This document shows positions 21,435-30,714 of a DNA stretch of 64,000 nt, in pieces. The stretch comes from Sphaerisporangium melleum (GTDB taxonomy: Bacteria > Actinomycetota > Actinomycetes > Streptosporangiales > Streptosporangiaceae): contig NZ_BMNT01000026.1 in the NCBI RefSeq assembly GCF_014646695.1, positions 41,808 through 105,807 of the forward strand, in the 5' to 3' direction. The notes under the pieces are model-generated. The model was not told the DNA's origin, made no database searches, and saw only the letters and a list, made by a program, of their open reading frames with translations. Both the position numbers and the translations under genes were made by a program. Every line of letters starts with the position of its first letter. Within the stretch, counting starts at the first letter, position 1.

Positions 21435-22670
21435 GTGACGGCGCAGGCGGGTGCGCGCGAACGGGCGGGCGAGCCGGCGGTGTGGACGCGCGACTTCCGG
21501 CTGTTCTTCACCGCCCGCTCGGTCTCGACGCTCGGCACGGCCATGGTGCCGGTCGCGCTGTCGCTCGGCGTGCTGCAGGCCGGGTACGGGGTGAGCGGCG
21601 TCGGTTTCACGCTGGCGGCCGGAACGGTGCCGGTGGCCTCCCTGGTGCTGTTCGGCGGGGTGTTCGCCGACCGGTTCACCCCGCGCCGCATGATGGTCGG
21701 CGCCGACCTGGTGCGCCTGGTGACCCAGACGGTCACGGCCCTGCTCTTCCTCACCGGCACCCCCGCCCTGTGGCAGCTCGTGGTCGTCGCGGCCGTCAAC
21801 GGCACCGCCGCCGCCATGTTCCAGCCCGGCCTGGCGAGCCTGATCCCGCGCATCGCCGGGGACGTGCAGCGGGCCGTGGCCACCCAGCGCACCTCCGAGT
21901 CGTTCATGTTCCTCGTCGGCCCGTCCGTCGCCGGCACGCTGGTGGCGTTCTCCGACGTCGGCCTGGTCTTCCTGATCGACGCCGCGGGCTATGGCGTCAG
22001 CGCGCTCTGCCTGGCCCTGCTGCGGCTGCGCGCCGCCCCCGCCGCCGTGCCCGAAGGTTCGATCTGGGGCAACCTCGCCGAGGGCTGGCGGGAGTTCCGC
22101 GCCCGCGCCTGGATGTGGGGGGTGATCCTCGTCTGGGTCGTCATGGGCATCGCCGTCTTCGGCCCGGTGGAGCCGCTCGGCGCGACCCTGGTCACCGGCG
22201 CGTACGGAGCCACCGGGTACGGCCTGGTGATGTCGGCCTACGGCGCGGGAACGATCCTCGGCGGGGTCGTCGCCATGCGGCTCAAACCCCCGCGGCCGCT
22301 GGCGGCCGGCGCGACGGCGATGTTCCTCTACGCGCTCCGCCCGATGTCGGTCGCCTTCGGGCTCCCGCTGCCGCCGATGGCCGTCTGCCATCTGCTCGCC
22401 GGCGTCGCCATGGCCTTCTGGGGAGTCATGTGGATGTCCAGCGTGCAGACCCAGGTGGCGCCGCGGGTGCTGAACCGCGTCCACGCCTACGAGGTGGCCG
22501 GCTCGGTCATGGCCCTGCCGGTCGGGCAGGCCCTCGGCGGGCCGGTCAGCACGCTGGTGGGCGCCCGCGAGGTGCTCGCGGCGTCCACGCTGATCGCCGT
22601 GGCCGGATGCGTCGTGCTGCTGTCGGCGCCGCCGATCCGCCGACTGCGCCGGGTCTCCGGCACCGGCTGA
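21435..22670 (+). CDS. MFS transporter (EntS/MFS_3-like exporter)
   Basis: 411-aa polytopic membrane protein with about 12 hydrophobic helices. The N-terminus (WTRDFRLFFTARSVSTLGTA) and the loop motif FADRFTPRRMMVGADLVR, a variant of the MFS DRxGRR loop between helices 2 and 3, place it with the MFS_3 exporters of drugs or siderophores. The substrate is unknown. GTG 21435 is preferred over 21432 for ribosome-site spacing. It lies 53 bp before the MacAB-like operon, so it may be co-transcribed with it. Confidence 0.88.
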   Translation: MTAQAGARERAGEPAVWTRDFRLFFTARSVSTLGTAMVPVALSLGVLQAGYGVSGVGFTLAAGTVPVASLVLFGGVFADRFTPRRMMVGADLVRLVTQTVTALLFLTGTPALWQLVVVAAVNGTAAAMFQPGLASLIPRIAGDVQRAVATQRTSESFMFLVGPSVAGTLVAFSDVGLVFLIDAAGYGVSALCLALLRLRAAPAAVPEGSIWGNLAEGWREFRARAWMWGVILVWVVMGIAVFGPVEPLGATLVTGAYGATGYGLVMSAYGAGTILGGVVAMRLKPPRPLAAGATAMFLYALRPMSVAFGLPLPPMAVCHLLAGVAMAFWGVMWMSSVQTQVAPRVLNRVHAYEVAGSVMALPVGQALGGPVSTLVGAREVLAASTLIAVAGCVVLLSAPPIRRLRRVSGTG

Positions 22671-22723
22671 GCCACGGAGCCAATGGCGGGGGCCCAGGCG
22701 GGGGCGAGGAACGCGCTCCTACG

Positions 22724-24144
22724 ATGGGCCGGGTGACGATTCGTCGCGGTATCCCCCCGCTTCTCATCGGACTCACCCTGCTCGTCTCGGCCTGCTCCCA
22801 GGACGAGACGCCCAAGGTGCAGATCGCCGAGGTCACGCGTGCCCCGGTCAGCGAGGTCGTCGAGGCGCCGGCCACGGTCAGCGCCCGCGCCACGGCCGTC
22901 CTGCGCTCCCCGGCGGCGGGCACCGTCGCCAAGCTGTACGTACAGGACGGCGACACGGTCAGGAAGGGGCAGATCCTCGCCAAGATCCGCTCGCCGCAGG
23001 CACAGGAGCAGCTCAAGCAGGCCCGCGCCGCCGAGCGGCAGGCGAAAAGGCCCGTGCGACTGGGCGGTGCCGCCTCCGCGCCCGCCATCCGGCTCGCCGG
23101 GCTCACCGGCGCCCCCGCGCTCGACCGCCAGGCCGCCCGCGGGTTCGCCCGGGCCCGCGCCGCCGCCCGGAAGGTCGAGGATCGGCGGGTGCGCGCGCAG
23201 CTCCTCGCCGCTGTGGACGCCGCCCAGACGCAGCACCGTGCCCAGCGGGCGGCGCTGGAGCAGATCACCCGGAACCTCACCCGGTCGGTCAACCAGATCC
23301 TCGCCCAGGTCAGTGGCCAGATCGGCGCGGGCATCGGCGGGCTCGCCACGTCCATGACATCCCTGCAGGCCGCGTCCAGGAGCCAGGCGAAGGCCGCGGC
23401 CAAGGTCGCGGGCGCGACGGTCAAGGGACTGACGATCAAGGCGCCGTTCGGCGGAGTGGTGACGCTGGGCGGTCCCGCGGGCGGCGGCCCCGACCTCGGC
23501 TCGCTGCTCGGGCAGCTCCCCGCGGGCCTGTCCGGTCAGGCCGGCGCCGCGGCGGCAGGGGCGAGCCCCGGTGGAGCCGCCTCCGGCTCCTCCGGCGGCG
23601 CGGTCGCCACCGGCGTGCCGGTCGGGGCCGGCGACGCCGTGGTCACCGTGACGGACGTGTCCAAGCTGACCCTCACCGCCGATGTGGACGAGACCGACGT
23701 GCTGCTCGTCACCCGCGGCGTCCGGGCCGAGGCCGAGCTGGACGCTGTCGCGGGAGCCACGTACCGGGCGAAGGTGGCCGGGGTCGGCGTCACCCCCAAG
23801 GAGGGCACCACCGGCGGGGTCGGCTACCCGGTGCGGCTCGTCCTCGGCGCCGGCGCCTACGACGACGGCGGCGCGGCGCCGCGGCCGAAGCCCGGCATGA
23901 GCGCGGTCGTCCGGCTGACCGTGCGCGAGTCCCCCGACGCCGTGGCGGTGCCGGCCGCGAGCGTGGTGACCAGTGGCCAGGACTCCGTGGTGTGGGTGGT
24001 CCGCGGCGACGGCACGGCCGAACGCAGAGTGGTGAAGCTGGGCGCCCAGGGCGACGCCCTGGTCGAGGTGGCCCGCGGGCTCGCCCCGGGGGAGCGCGTG
24101 GTCGTACGGGGCGCCGACGCCGTGCGGCAGGGACAGCGGCTCAC

Positions 24145-24148
<4 letters not shown>
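22724..24148 (+). CDS. Efflux adaptor lipoprotein (HlyD/MacA-like)
   Basis: 474-aa membrane-fusion-type protein. Lipoprotein signal with lipobox LLVSACSQ (Cys24). Biotinyl/lipoyl-like half-motif RSPAAGTVAKLYVQDGDTV (about 63-81) and its partner GLTIKAPFGGVVTL (about 235-248) bracket a helical hairpin (about 95-230). Beta-barrel segments follow, ending AVPAASVVTSGQDSVVWVV and GERVVVRGADAV. A Gly/Ala/Ser-rich insert (about 252-300) splits the lipoyl domain. The start is ATG 22724 or GTG 22733. The stop overlaps the next start (GTGA). In Gram-positives such adaptors assist MacB-type ABC exporters without TolC. Confidence 0.88.
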
Positions 24149-24920
<772 letters not shown>

Positions 24921-24924
<4 letters not shown>

Positions 24925-26105
24925 GGACCGCCGAAGCGTTGCGGATGGCCCTGGAGGCGCTGCGGACGAACCGGCTGCGCAGCGCGCTCACGATGTTCGG
25001 CGTCGTCATCGGCGTGTCGGCCGTGGTGGTCCTCGTCGCCATCGGCACCGGGGCCAAGGAGGCCATCGAGGGCGAGATCGCCGGGCTGGGCAGCAACATC
25101 ATCCTGGTGGTCCCCGGCCAGGTCGGGCTGGGCGCGGCGCCCACCCAGAGCCGCCTGGACCTCGCGGACGTCGCCTACGTCCGGCGGGTGGTCGGCGACC
25201 CGGGCAAGGTGACCGTCGCGGTCAACTCCGGCGAGCCCGTGCGGGTCGGCCGCACCGAGGTCTTCGCCACCGTCACCGGCACCGACGAGAACATGCCGCA
25301 CATCTTCGAGCGGCCGCTGCGCCGCGGTCGCTACCTCGGCGAGACCGACGTGGACACCCGGCGCCGGGTCGCCGTCCTCGGCTCGGAGGTGGCCGACAAG
25401 CTGTTCGGGGACGTGGACCCGATCGGCCGCCAGGTCACCGTCTCCGGGGTCCGCTTCCGCGTCGTCGGGCTGTACGCGCCGGTGGGCGCGACGTTCGGCG
25501 TGGCCCGCGACCAGGAGGTCCACATCCCGGTCACGACCGCCCAGCGCCTGATCGGCCTGCCGCGGATCAACGGCATCGCCGTCGGCGCCTCCGGGCCGGA
25601 CGAGATCGAGCCGCTGCGGCAGCGGGTGCTCCAGGGGCTCGCGGCGCGTTACCCGGGGGAGCGGTTCAGCGCCGTGACCCAGACGCAGTTGCTGGGCACC
25701 ATCGGCAGCGTGCTCGGGATGCTCACCGGCGTGCTGGCCGCCATCGCGGGCATCTCGCTGCTGGTGGGCGGCGTCGGGGTCTCCAACATCATGCTGGTCA
25801 GCGTGCGCGAGCGCACCCGCGAGATCGGGCTGCGCAAGGCGCTCGGCGCCCGGCAGCGCGACGTGCTCGGGCAGTTCCTCATCGAGGCCGTGCTGCTCAC
25901 CACGATCGGCGGCGTGCTCGGCATCCTGCTCGGCGTGGGCGGCTCCCTGCTGATCCAGGCGCTCTCGCCGGTGCCGGCCGCGATCACCTGGTGGTCGGTG
26001 GCCCTGGCCTTCGGGGTCTCGGCGGGCGTCGGGGTCTTCTTCGGCGTCGCGCCCGCCCGCCGGGCCGCGCGACTCGACCCGGTCATCGCCCTGCGGGCCG
26101 AATGA
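24921..26105 (+). CDS. ABC transporter permease (MacB/FtsX fold)
   Basis: 394-aa permease. One N-terminal membrane helix (LTMFGVVIGVSAVVVLVAIG, about 24-43), a large extracytoplasmic MacB-PCD domain (45-260), then three helices in the conserved FtsX domain (LLVGGVGVSNIMLVSVRERT, REIGLRKALGARQRDVLGQF and the terminal GVGVFFGVAPARRAARLDP). This is the MacB-type mechanotransmission topology. With the adaptor and ATPase it forms an export or envelope-stress machine; the substrate is unknown. Confidence 0.93.
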
Positions 26106-26134
26106 TGTTCTTGCGGTTGAGGTACGGTCGTCTC

Positions 26135-26167
26135 ATGTGGGGCGGCGGAGAGCTGGTGGCGACATGA
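26135..26167 (+). other. Possible leaderless mini-ORF upstream of acuC
   Basis: ATG 26135 lies 6 nt after TACGGT (26123-26128), a -10-like hexamer, and opens a 10-codon frame (MWGGGELVAT) whose stop overlaps the acuC start as ATGA. It may serve to couple translation of acuC, which has no strong ribosome site. Confidence 0.35.
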
Positions 26168-27327
26168 GCCGGTCCGTGCGGGTCATCTGGGACGAGAGGC
26201 TGACCTCCTACGATTTCGGGCCCGGCCACCCCATGGCGCCCGTGCGGGTCGAGCTGACCATGGCGCTGGCCCGCGACCTCGGCGTCCTTGCGAAGGTCGA
26301 GCCGGTCGACTGCTCGCCGGCCACCGACGACGAGCTGGCCCTGGTCCACCGCCGCGACTACATCGAGGCGGTCAAGCGCGTCTCGGCCACCGGCCGGCCC
26401 GAGCTGTCCTATGGCCTCGGCACCGTGGACAACCCGGCCTTCGCGGGCGTCCATGAGGCGTCCGCGCTGATCGCCGGGGCCTCGCTCGCCGCCGCCCGCG
26501 CCGTCTGGACGGGGCAGGCCGAGCACGCGGTGAACATCGCCGGCGGCCTGCACCACGCGATGCCCGGCTCGGCCAGCGGCTTCTGCGTCTACAACGACGC
26601 GGCCGCGGGCATCGCCTGGATGCTCGAGCAGGGCGCGCGCCGCGTCGCGTACGTCGATGTGGACGTCCACCACGGCGATGGGGTCCAGGCGATCTTCTTC
26701 GACGACCCCCGGGTGCTCACGATCAGCCTGCACGAGAGCCCGCGCACGCTGTTCCCTGGCACCGGCTTCCCCAGCGAGACCGGGGCCGACGGGACGGCCG
26801 TCAACGTCGCGCTGCCCGCCGGGTGCGCCGACGCCGGGTGGCTGCGCGCCTTCCACGCGGTCGTGCCGCCGCTGTTGCGCGAGTTCCAGCCGGACGTCCT
26901 GGTCAGCCAGCAGGGCTGCGACACGCACGCCCTCGACCCGCTGGCCCACCTCATGCTGAGCCTGGACGGCCAGCGCCAGACGTACGCGGCGCTGCACGCG
27001 CTCGCCCACGAGACGGCGGGCGGCCGGTGGGTGGCGACCGGCGGCGGCGGGTACGAACTGGTCCAGGTGGTGCCGCGCGCCTGGAGCCATCTGCTCGCCG
27101 AGGTGGCCGGTGAGCCGGTCGACCCGGGGACGGTCACCCCGCAGAGCTGGCGCGAGCTCGTCACGCTGCGCACGGGAGAGGTGCCGCCGCTGCACATGAC
27201 CGACGGCCGCCGGGCGGACTACCGCGACTTCTCCGAGGGGTACGACCCGGCGGACGCGGTGGACCGCGCGATCATGGCGACCCGCAAAGCGGTGTTCCCC
27301 TACCACGGCCTCGACCCGATGCCCTGA
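26164..27327 (+). CDS. acuC: AcuC-type histone-deacetylase-family protein
   Basis: 387-aa class I HDAC-like lysine deacetylase. AcuC in Bacillus deacetylates acetyl-CoA synthetase. Active-site features: His-His 130-131 in GGLHHAMPG; zinc ligands Asp167 and His169 in YVDVDVHHGDG; third zinc Asp in VSQQGCDTHALDPLAH; Tyr in ATGGGGYELVQV. The start ATG 26164 overlaps the stop of a 10-codon mini-ORF (26135-26167) as ATGA; an earlier GTG at 26137 is also in frame. No acetoin or acs gene lies nearby, so the substrate is inferred only from the family. Confidence 0.9.
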   Translation: MSRSVRVIWDERLTSYDFGPGHPMAPVRVELTMALARDLGVLAKVEPVDCSPATDDELALVHRRDYIEAVKRVSATGRPELSYGLGTVDNPAFAGVHEASALIAGASLAAARAVWTGQAEHAVNIAGGLHHAMPGSASGFCVYNDAAAGIAWMLEQGARRVAYVDVDVHHGDGVQAIFFDDPRVLTISLHESPRTLFPGTGFPSETGADGTAVNVALPAGCADAGWLRAFHAVVPPLLREFQPDVLVSQQGCDTHALDPLAHLMLSLDGQRQTYAALHALAHETAGGRWVATGGGGYELVQVVPRAWSHLLAEVAGEPVDPGTVTPQSWRELVTLRTGEVPPLHMTDGRRADYRDFSEGYDPADAVDRAIMATRKAVFPYHGLDPMP

Positions 27328-27787
27328 CGCCACCGCTTCCCCTCGATCGGCCGCCGCGACCGTACATATGACCGGCGCGAAATGGGGAATGCGGCCCCGA
27401 AATGGTGTTCGGCGCGAGGCCGGCCGCCACAACATTTCGCGGGCCCTGGAATTAGGCCGCCGAGTGCGTCACTGTTGACGGGAAACGCGACCGGCCTGCC
27501 GAGGCTCTGCGGTGATCTGCCGGGCAGGAAGGCGGGGCGTGCTCCCATCCGGAGGTCGTGGACCTGGGCACCGGCCGTGGCCGCCCGGCGCCGCGCGGCC
27601 CGGCCTGGAATTTCATGATTTGTCCACTGGTTAGCATTATGGGGGACTTGTCGATCAGGCGTTCATGGTGACACGCGCGGTGATCCGTCGTTCCACGGGG
27701 TGATCCAGCGCCGTGGTCCTGTCTGGTGGAGCCGCCGGCGTGCCCACCGCGGACGCCGGCCCTGCCACCTCGCCCACGGAGAGAATC
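27328..27787. other. 460-bp intergenic stretch without a recognised gene
   Basis: No credible coding frame or RNA gene is visible. The left part is GC-rich; around 27620-27660 the composition becomes AT-richer (TTTGTCCACTGGTTAGCATTATG), the likely promoter zone for the downstream phosphatase-like gene. A direct repeat of GGTGATCC occurs near 27680-27705. Confidence 0.5.
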
Positions 27788-28585
27788 ATGGAGACCGCGA
27801 GCCCGCTTCCGCGAAGCGAGCTGATACGGCATCTGGTGGACACCAGGATCGCCGGGAACATCGCCACCACCCGGGAGAACAACCTCGACCACTATCGCTC
27901 ACTCGCCCTCGGTGACCCCTACTACATGTTCGGGCTCACCTTCCGCAACGACTGGACCTACCGCGACGTGCTGGCGCTCATGGCCAAGTCGGCAGGGGTC
28001 GTGGACGACCCCGAGCACCGTGCGGGCCAGGACACCATCGACCCCGAGCGGACCGTGGACGCATTGGACGCGATGGCCGCCCGCATCGCCGCGGCGCTCA
28101 AGCGGCCGAACCCGCGCCTGCTGTTCGCGACCGGCCACCCCACCGGCATCATGACCATCCACCTGGCGCTGGCGCGCCTCGCCGCACGGTGCGGCGCGAC
28201 CCTGCTCACCCCGGCCGAGGGCACGATGATCTCCAGCGGCGGACTGGGCCGCAAGCGCCGCATCCTGTACTTCGACGACGTGTGCGTGCTCGCCGACGGC
28301 GGCGCCCTGGTGCACAGCCACGACCCCGCTCCGATGCAGAGGATGCTCGCCCGGCTCGACTCCGAGCCGCCCGATCTGGTGGTCGCCGACCACGGCTTCG
28401 CCGGGGCGGCCGGCGAGGCGGGCGTGGAGACCGTCGGATTCGCCGACAGCAACGACCCGGGCCTGTTCGTCGGCGAGGCCGAAGGGAAGATCGCGGTGAC
28501 CGTCCCGCTGGACGACAATGTGTTCCCGCGCCACTACGCACCGTTGACCGCCTATCTCATCTCACGGGTCCAGAGTGACCTGTGA
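27788..28585 (+). CDS. Phosphatase-like conserved actinobacterial protein
   Basis: 265-aa soluble protein of a family commonly labelled phosphatase in actinomycetes, without firm biochemical proof that I know of. Conserved-looking elements: TRENNLDHYRSLALGDPYYM near the N-terminus, QDTIDPERTVDALD, LLFATGHPTGIMTIHLALAR (about 115-134, a Rossmann-like strand with Gly-His-Pro), PDLVVADHGFAGAAGEAGVE, and GFADSNDPGLFVGEAEGKI with PLDDNVFPRHY. The paired Asp/His motifs suggest a metal or phosphate site. ATG 27788 has GGAGAG at 5 nt. First gene of the conserved block leading to bldN. Confidence 0.7.
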   Translation: METASPLPRSELIRHLVDTRIAGNIATTRENNLDHYRSLALGDPYYMFGLTFRNDWTYRDVLALMAKSAGVVDDPEHRAGQDTIDPERTVDALDAMAARIAAALKRPNPRLLFATGHPTGIMTIHLALARLAARCGATLLTPAEGTMISSGGLGRKRRILYFDDVCVLADGGALVHSHDPAPMQRMLARLDSEPPDLVVADHGFAGAAGEAGVETVGFADSNDPGLFVGEAEGKIAVTVPLDDNVFPRHYAPLTAYLISRVQSDL

Positions 28586-28906
28586 GGCGGGTCGATCGGT
28601 TGTGGTCTGTCCCTAATGTCGGTTGCGAGCGCACCTTAGAGGGGACACATCGACCGTTTGCCAACTTTTTTGTGATCCCAGGCGACTCTAATGGGACACG
28701 GTTGGACCGAGTGACGGAAGCGGGTTCGGGGCTCGGTCCGGCTGCTGGCCAGCGACTTTGCCCGTTCTGGTGGCAGGGGTAGCCGATCACTGATGGAATA
28801 GGGGGTTTGCGCGATCGGAGACGCGTTCTACGCTGACAGCAGTACACGTGCGTGAGCAATGGCACCAGTGGGGATAACCCGGAAACACGTGCGGAAGAGG
28901 CGTCCG
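28586..28906. other. 321-bp intergenic stretch, probable promoter/leader of the HTH gene
   Basis: No gene seen. Two similar blocks, CTAATG-t-CGGTTG (about 28614) and CTAATG-ggaca-CGGTTG (about 28690), lie 75 bp apart, and a T6 run sits at 28665-28672. TTGCGC-N16-TACGCT near 28808-28835 could be a promoter for the HTH gene. No known riboswitch class was recognised. Confidence 0.4.
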
Positions 28907-29110
28907 ATGGGTGCAGGCGAAAGACCTCTCAGCGAGGTGAAGTTCCTGACGGTGGCCGAGGTCGCCACCGTCATGCGGGTGTCCAAGATGACGGTGTACC
29001 GGCTGGTCCACTCTGGTGAGTTGCCGGCCATCCGGGTCGGGCGATCCTTCAGGGTGCCTGAGCAGGCGGTGCACGACTATCTGAGGGATGCGTTCATCGA
29101 GGCGGGTTGA
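28907..29110 (+). CDS. Excisionase-family (MerR-like) HTH DNA-binding protein
   Basis: 67-aa winged HTH protein: FLTVAEVATVMRVSKMTVYR (13-32), LVHSGELPAIRVGRSFRVPE, then a short C-terminal helix. This is the excisionase/BldC-like fold, in which a single domain binds DNA cooperatively. Despite the name it is not next to an integrase: it belongs to a conserved actinobacterial block ahead of bS22 and the SDR gene. ATG 28907 has GAGG at 7 nt. It resembles bldC elsewhere in this window in fold only; its recognition helix differs. Confidence 0.88.
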   Translation: MGAGERPLSEVKFLTVAEVATVMRVSKMTVYRLVHSGELPAIRVGRSFRVPEQAVHDYLRDAFIEAG

Positions 29111-29449
29111 ATGGATCAGTGATCACATCACTGGTCGTTCGATGACCTGCTGATGATGGCCGCATGGTTCGCGACGAGGCGAACCTGACCGGGGTGCGGG
29201 GTGGGCGGCCGGCCGCCCGCCCGTGTCGTACCGGTCGCCGGTCGCGTCCTTCGGCGGCCACGCGGGTTCCCCCCAGGGAGCGATCGACCGCGAATCGCCG
29301 GTAGGCTGTTGGATCGGTGTGCGCCATGGCGAGGCGCGGGCTCGATGGCCGAGGTGTGCCGCGATGGCGGTGTTCCCAGGTCTTCGGGTGGTGCGCAAGC
29401 GTCGTGTCGTGCACTGATGTTGACCAACCTACCTTCACCTGGGGGTCCC
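29111..29449. other. 339-bp intergenic stretch with a GC palindrome
   Basis: No gene recognised. GGGCGGCCGGCCGCCC at 29203-29218 is a perfect 16-bp palindrome and could end the HTH transcript. The remainder presumably carries the bS22 promoter. Confidence 0.4.
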
Positions 29450-29548
29450 GTGGGCTCTGTGATCAAGAAGCGTCGTAAGCGCATGGCGAAGAAGAAGCAC
29501 CGCAAGCTTCTCAAGAAGACCCGCATCCAGCGGCGTAACAAGAAGTAG
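29450..29548 (+). CDS. 30S ribosomal protein bS22 (AURKAIP1/COX24 domain)
   Basis: 32-aa extremely basic peptide: GSVIKKRRKRMAKKKHRKLL followed by KKTRIQRRNKK. This is the actinobacterial small-subunit protein bS22 (COX24/AURKAIP1 domain), found bound near the decoding centre in mycobacterial ribosomes. The start is GTG 29450, close after a G-rich stretch; upstream in-frame codons belong to noncoding leader. It is easily missed because of its size. It sits at a conserved place between the HTH gene and the SDR gene. Confidence 0.93.
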   Translation: MGSVIKKRRKRMAKKKHRKLLKKTRIQRRNKK

Positions 29549-29608
29549 TAGCGCGGACCGACAACGCAGAGCGGCCGGCCGGGTGCGACGGCGTCACCGT
29601 CGTCGCGA

Positions 29609-29628
29609 GCGCCCACGAAGGTGGGCGT
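29609..29628 (+). terminator. Hairpin after bS22
   Basis: CGCCCAC-GAAG-GTGGGCG, a 7-bp GC-rich stem extended by one G-U pair, 60 bp after the bS22 stop; no U-tract. Confidence 0.45.
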
Positions 29629-29673
29629 CCTGGGCTGAGCGGGACCACGAGAAAGCGATTCTGCGAGGCGCAG

Positions 29674-30714
29674 ATGGCACACACCGTGCTGGTCACGGGA
29701 GTCTCCCGGCACATTGGTGCCCGGGTGGCGAGCGCCCTCTCGTCGGACCCGGCCATCGACCGGGTCATCGGAGTGGACACCGTGCCGCCGTCCTCCAACG
29801 CGCTGGGCGGCGGCGGCGTCGCGCTGGGCCGCACCGAGTTCGTCCGGGTTGATCTGCGCAGCCCGGACATCGCGCGCGTCATCGCGGCCGCGGACATCGA
29901 CACCGTCGTTCACATGAGCCTGGTGAGCGCGCCCTCGGCGAGCGCGGGCCGGCCGTCGATGAAGGAACACAACGTCATCGGCGCCATGCAGTTGCTGGCG
30001 GCGTGCCAGCGGTCGGCGACCGTGCGCAGGGTCGTGATCCGCTCGACGACCGCCGTCTACGGTTCGACCCCACACGACCCGGCGGTGTTCACCGAGGACG
30101 CCGAGCCGATCGAGGTGCCGCACCACGGGTACGCCAAGGACGCCACCGAGGTCGAGTCCTTCGTGCGTGGCTTCGCCCGGCGGCGTCCGGACGTATCGGT
30201 CTCCACACTGCGGTTCGCCAACTTCATGGGGCCCGGCGTGGACTCCCCGCTGACGCGCTACTTCGCCCTGCCCGTCCTGCCGACCGTGTTCGGCTTCGAC
30301 CCCCGCCTGCAGTTCGTCCACGAGGACGACGCGGTGGAGGTGCTGCGCCGCATGGCCGTGGAGGACCACCCCGGCACCTACAACGTCACGGGCGAGGGCG
30401 TCATGCTCCTGTCGCAGTGCGTGCGCAGAAGCGGCCGGCCCACCGTCCCGGTGCCCGCTCCGGCCTTCCACCTCCTCGGCGACATCGCGCGCCGCACCGG
30501 GAGCGTCGACTTCTCCCGTGAGCAACTCGTGCTGATGAGTTACGGGCGTGCCGTCGACGCAGGGAAGATCTCCGCCGAGCTCGACTGGCGGCCCAAGTTC
30601 TCCACCGCATCGGCCTTCGATGATTTCCTCCACTCGCGTGGCTTGTTTGCCGGTATGCCACTCACTGTGATCGACTGGTTGTCGACAGTGCTTGGTGGGG
30701 GTGCGCGACGGTGA
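29674..30714 (+). CDS. NAD-dependent epimerase/dehydratase-like SDR (atypical active site)
   Basis: 346-aa extended SDR. The cofactor loop is VLVTGVSRHIGARVAS (residues 5-20), with acidic Asp at the end of strand 2 (VIGVDTVPP). Conserved strands include VVHMSLVSAP, VVIRSTTAVYGST and LRFANFMGPGV. Where classical enzymes have YxxxK this protein has GYAKDATEVE, so the Lys is two, not four, residues after Tyr. Catalysis may be altered or absent. Its stop overlaps the acyltransferase start (GTGA), and the same pair is conserved in actinomycetes, hinting at a joint role in lipid or envelope metabolism. GAGG ribosome site. Confidence 0.85.
   Translation: MAHTVLVTGVSRHIGARVASALSSDPAIDRVIGVDTVPPSSNALGGGGVALGRTEFVRVDLRSPDIARVIAAADIDTVVHMSLVSAPSASAGRPSMKEHNVIGAMQLLAACQRSATVRRVVIRSTTAVYGSTPHDPAVFTEDAEPIEVPHHGYAKDATEVESFVRGFARRRPDVSVSTLRFANFMGPGVDSPLTRYFALPVLPTVFGFDPRLQFVHEDDAVEVLRRMAVEDHPGTYNVTGEGVMLLSQCVRRSGRPTVPVPAPAFHLLGDIARRTGSVDFSREQLVLMSYGRAVDAGKISAELDWRPKFSTASAFDDFLHSRGLFAGMPLTVIDWLSTVLGGGARR

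Noticed and set aside
21482-23700. Long plus-strand frame overlapping the MFS gene
   Set aside because: Arg/Gly/Pro-rich out-of-frame reading; only the part from 22724 (the efflux adaptor) is a real protein.
28586-28906. Riboswitch in the long leader before the HTH gene
   Set aside because: Two similar short blocks and some pairing can be drawn, but no known riboswitch core could be recognised.
28907-29110. Excisionase-like HTH as evidence for an integrated mobile element
   Set aside because: No integrase, att repeats or tRNA nearby, and the gene belongs to a block of core genes around bS22.
29203-29218. 16-bp GC palindrome as an attachment or recombination site
   Set aside because: Self-complementary GC runs are expected by chance at this composition and no recombinase gene is near; a terminator role is simpler.
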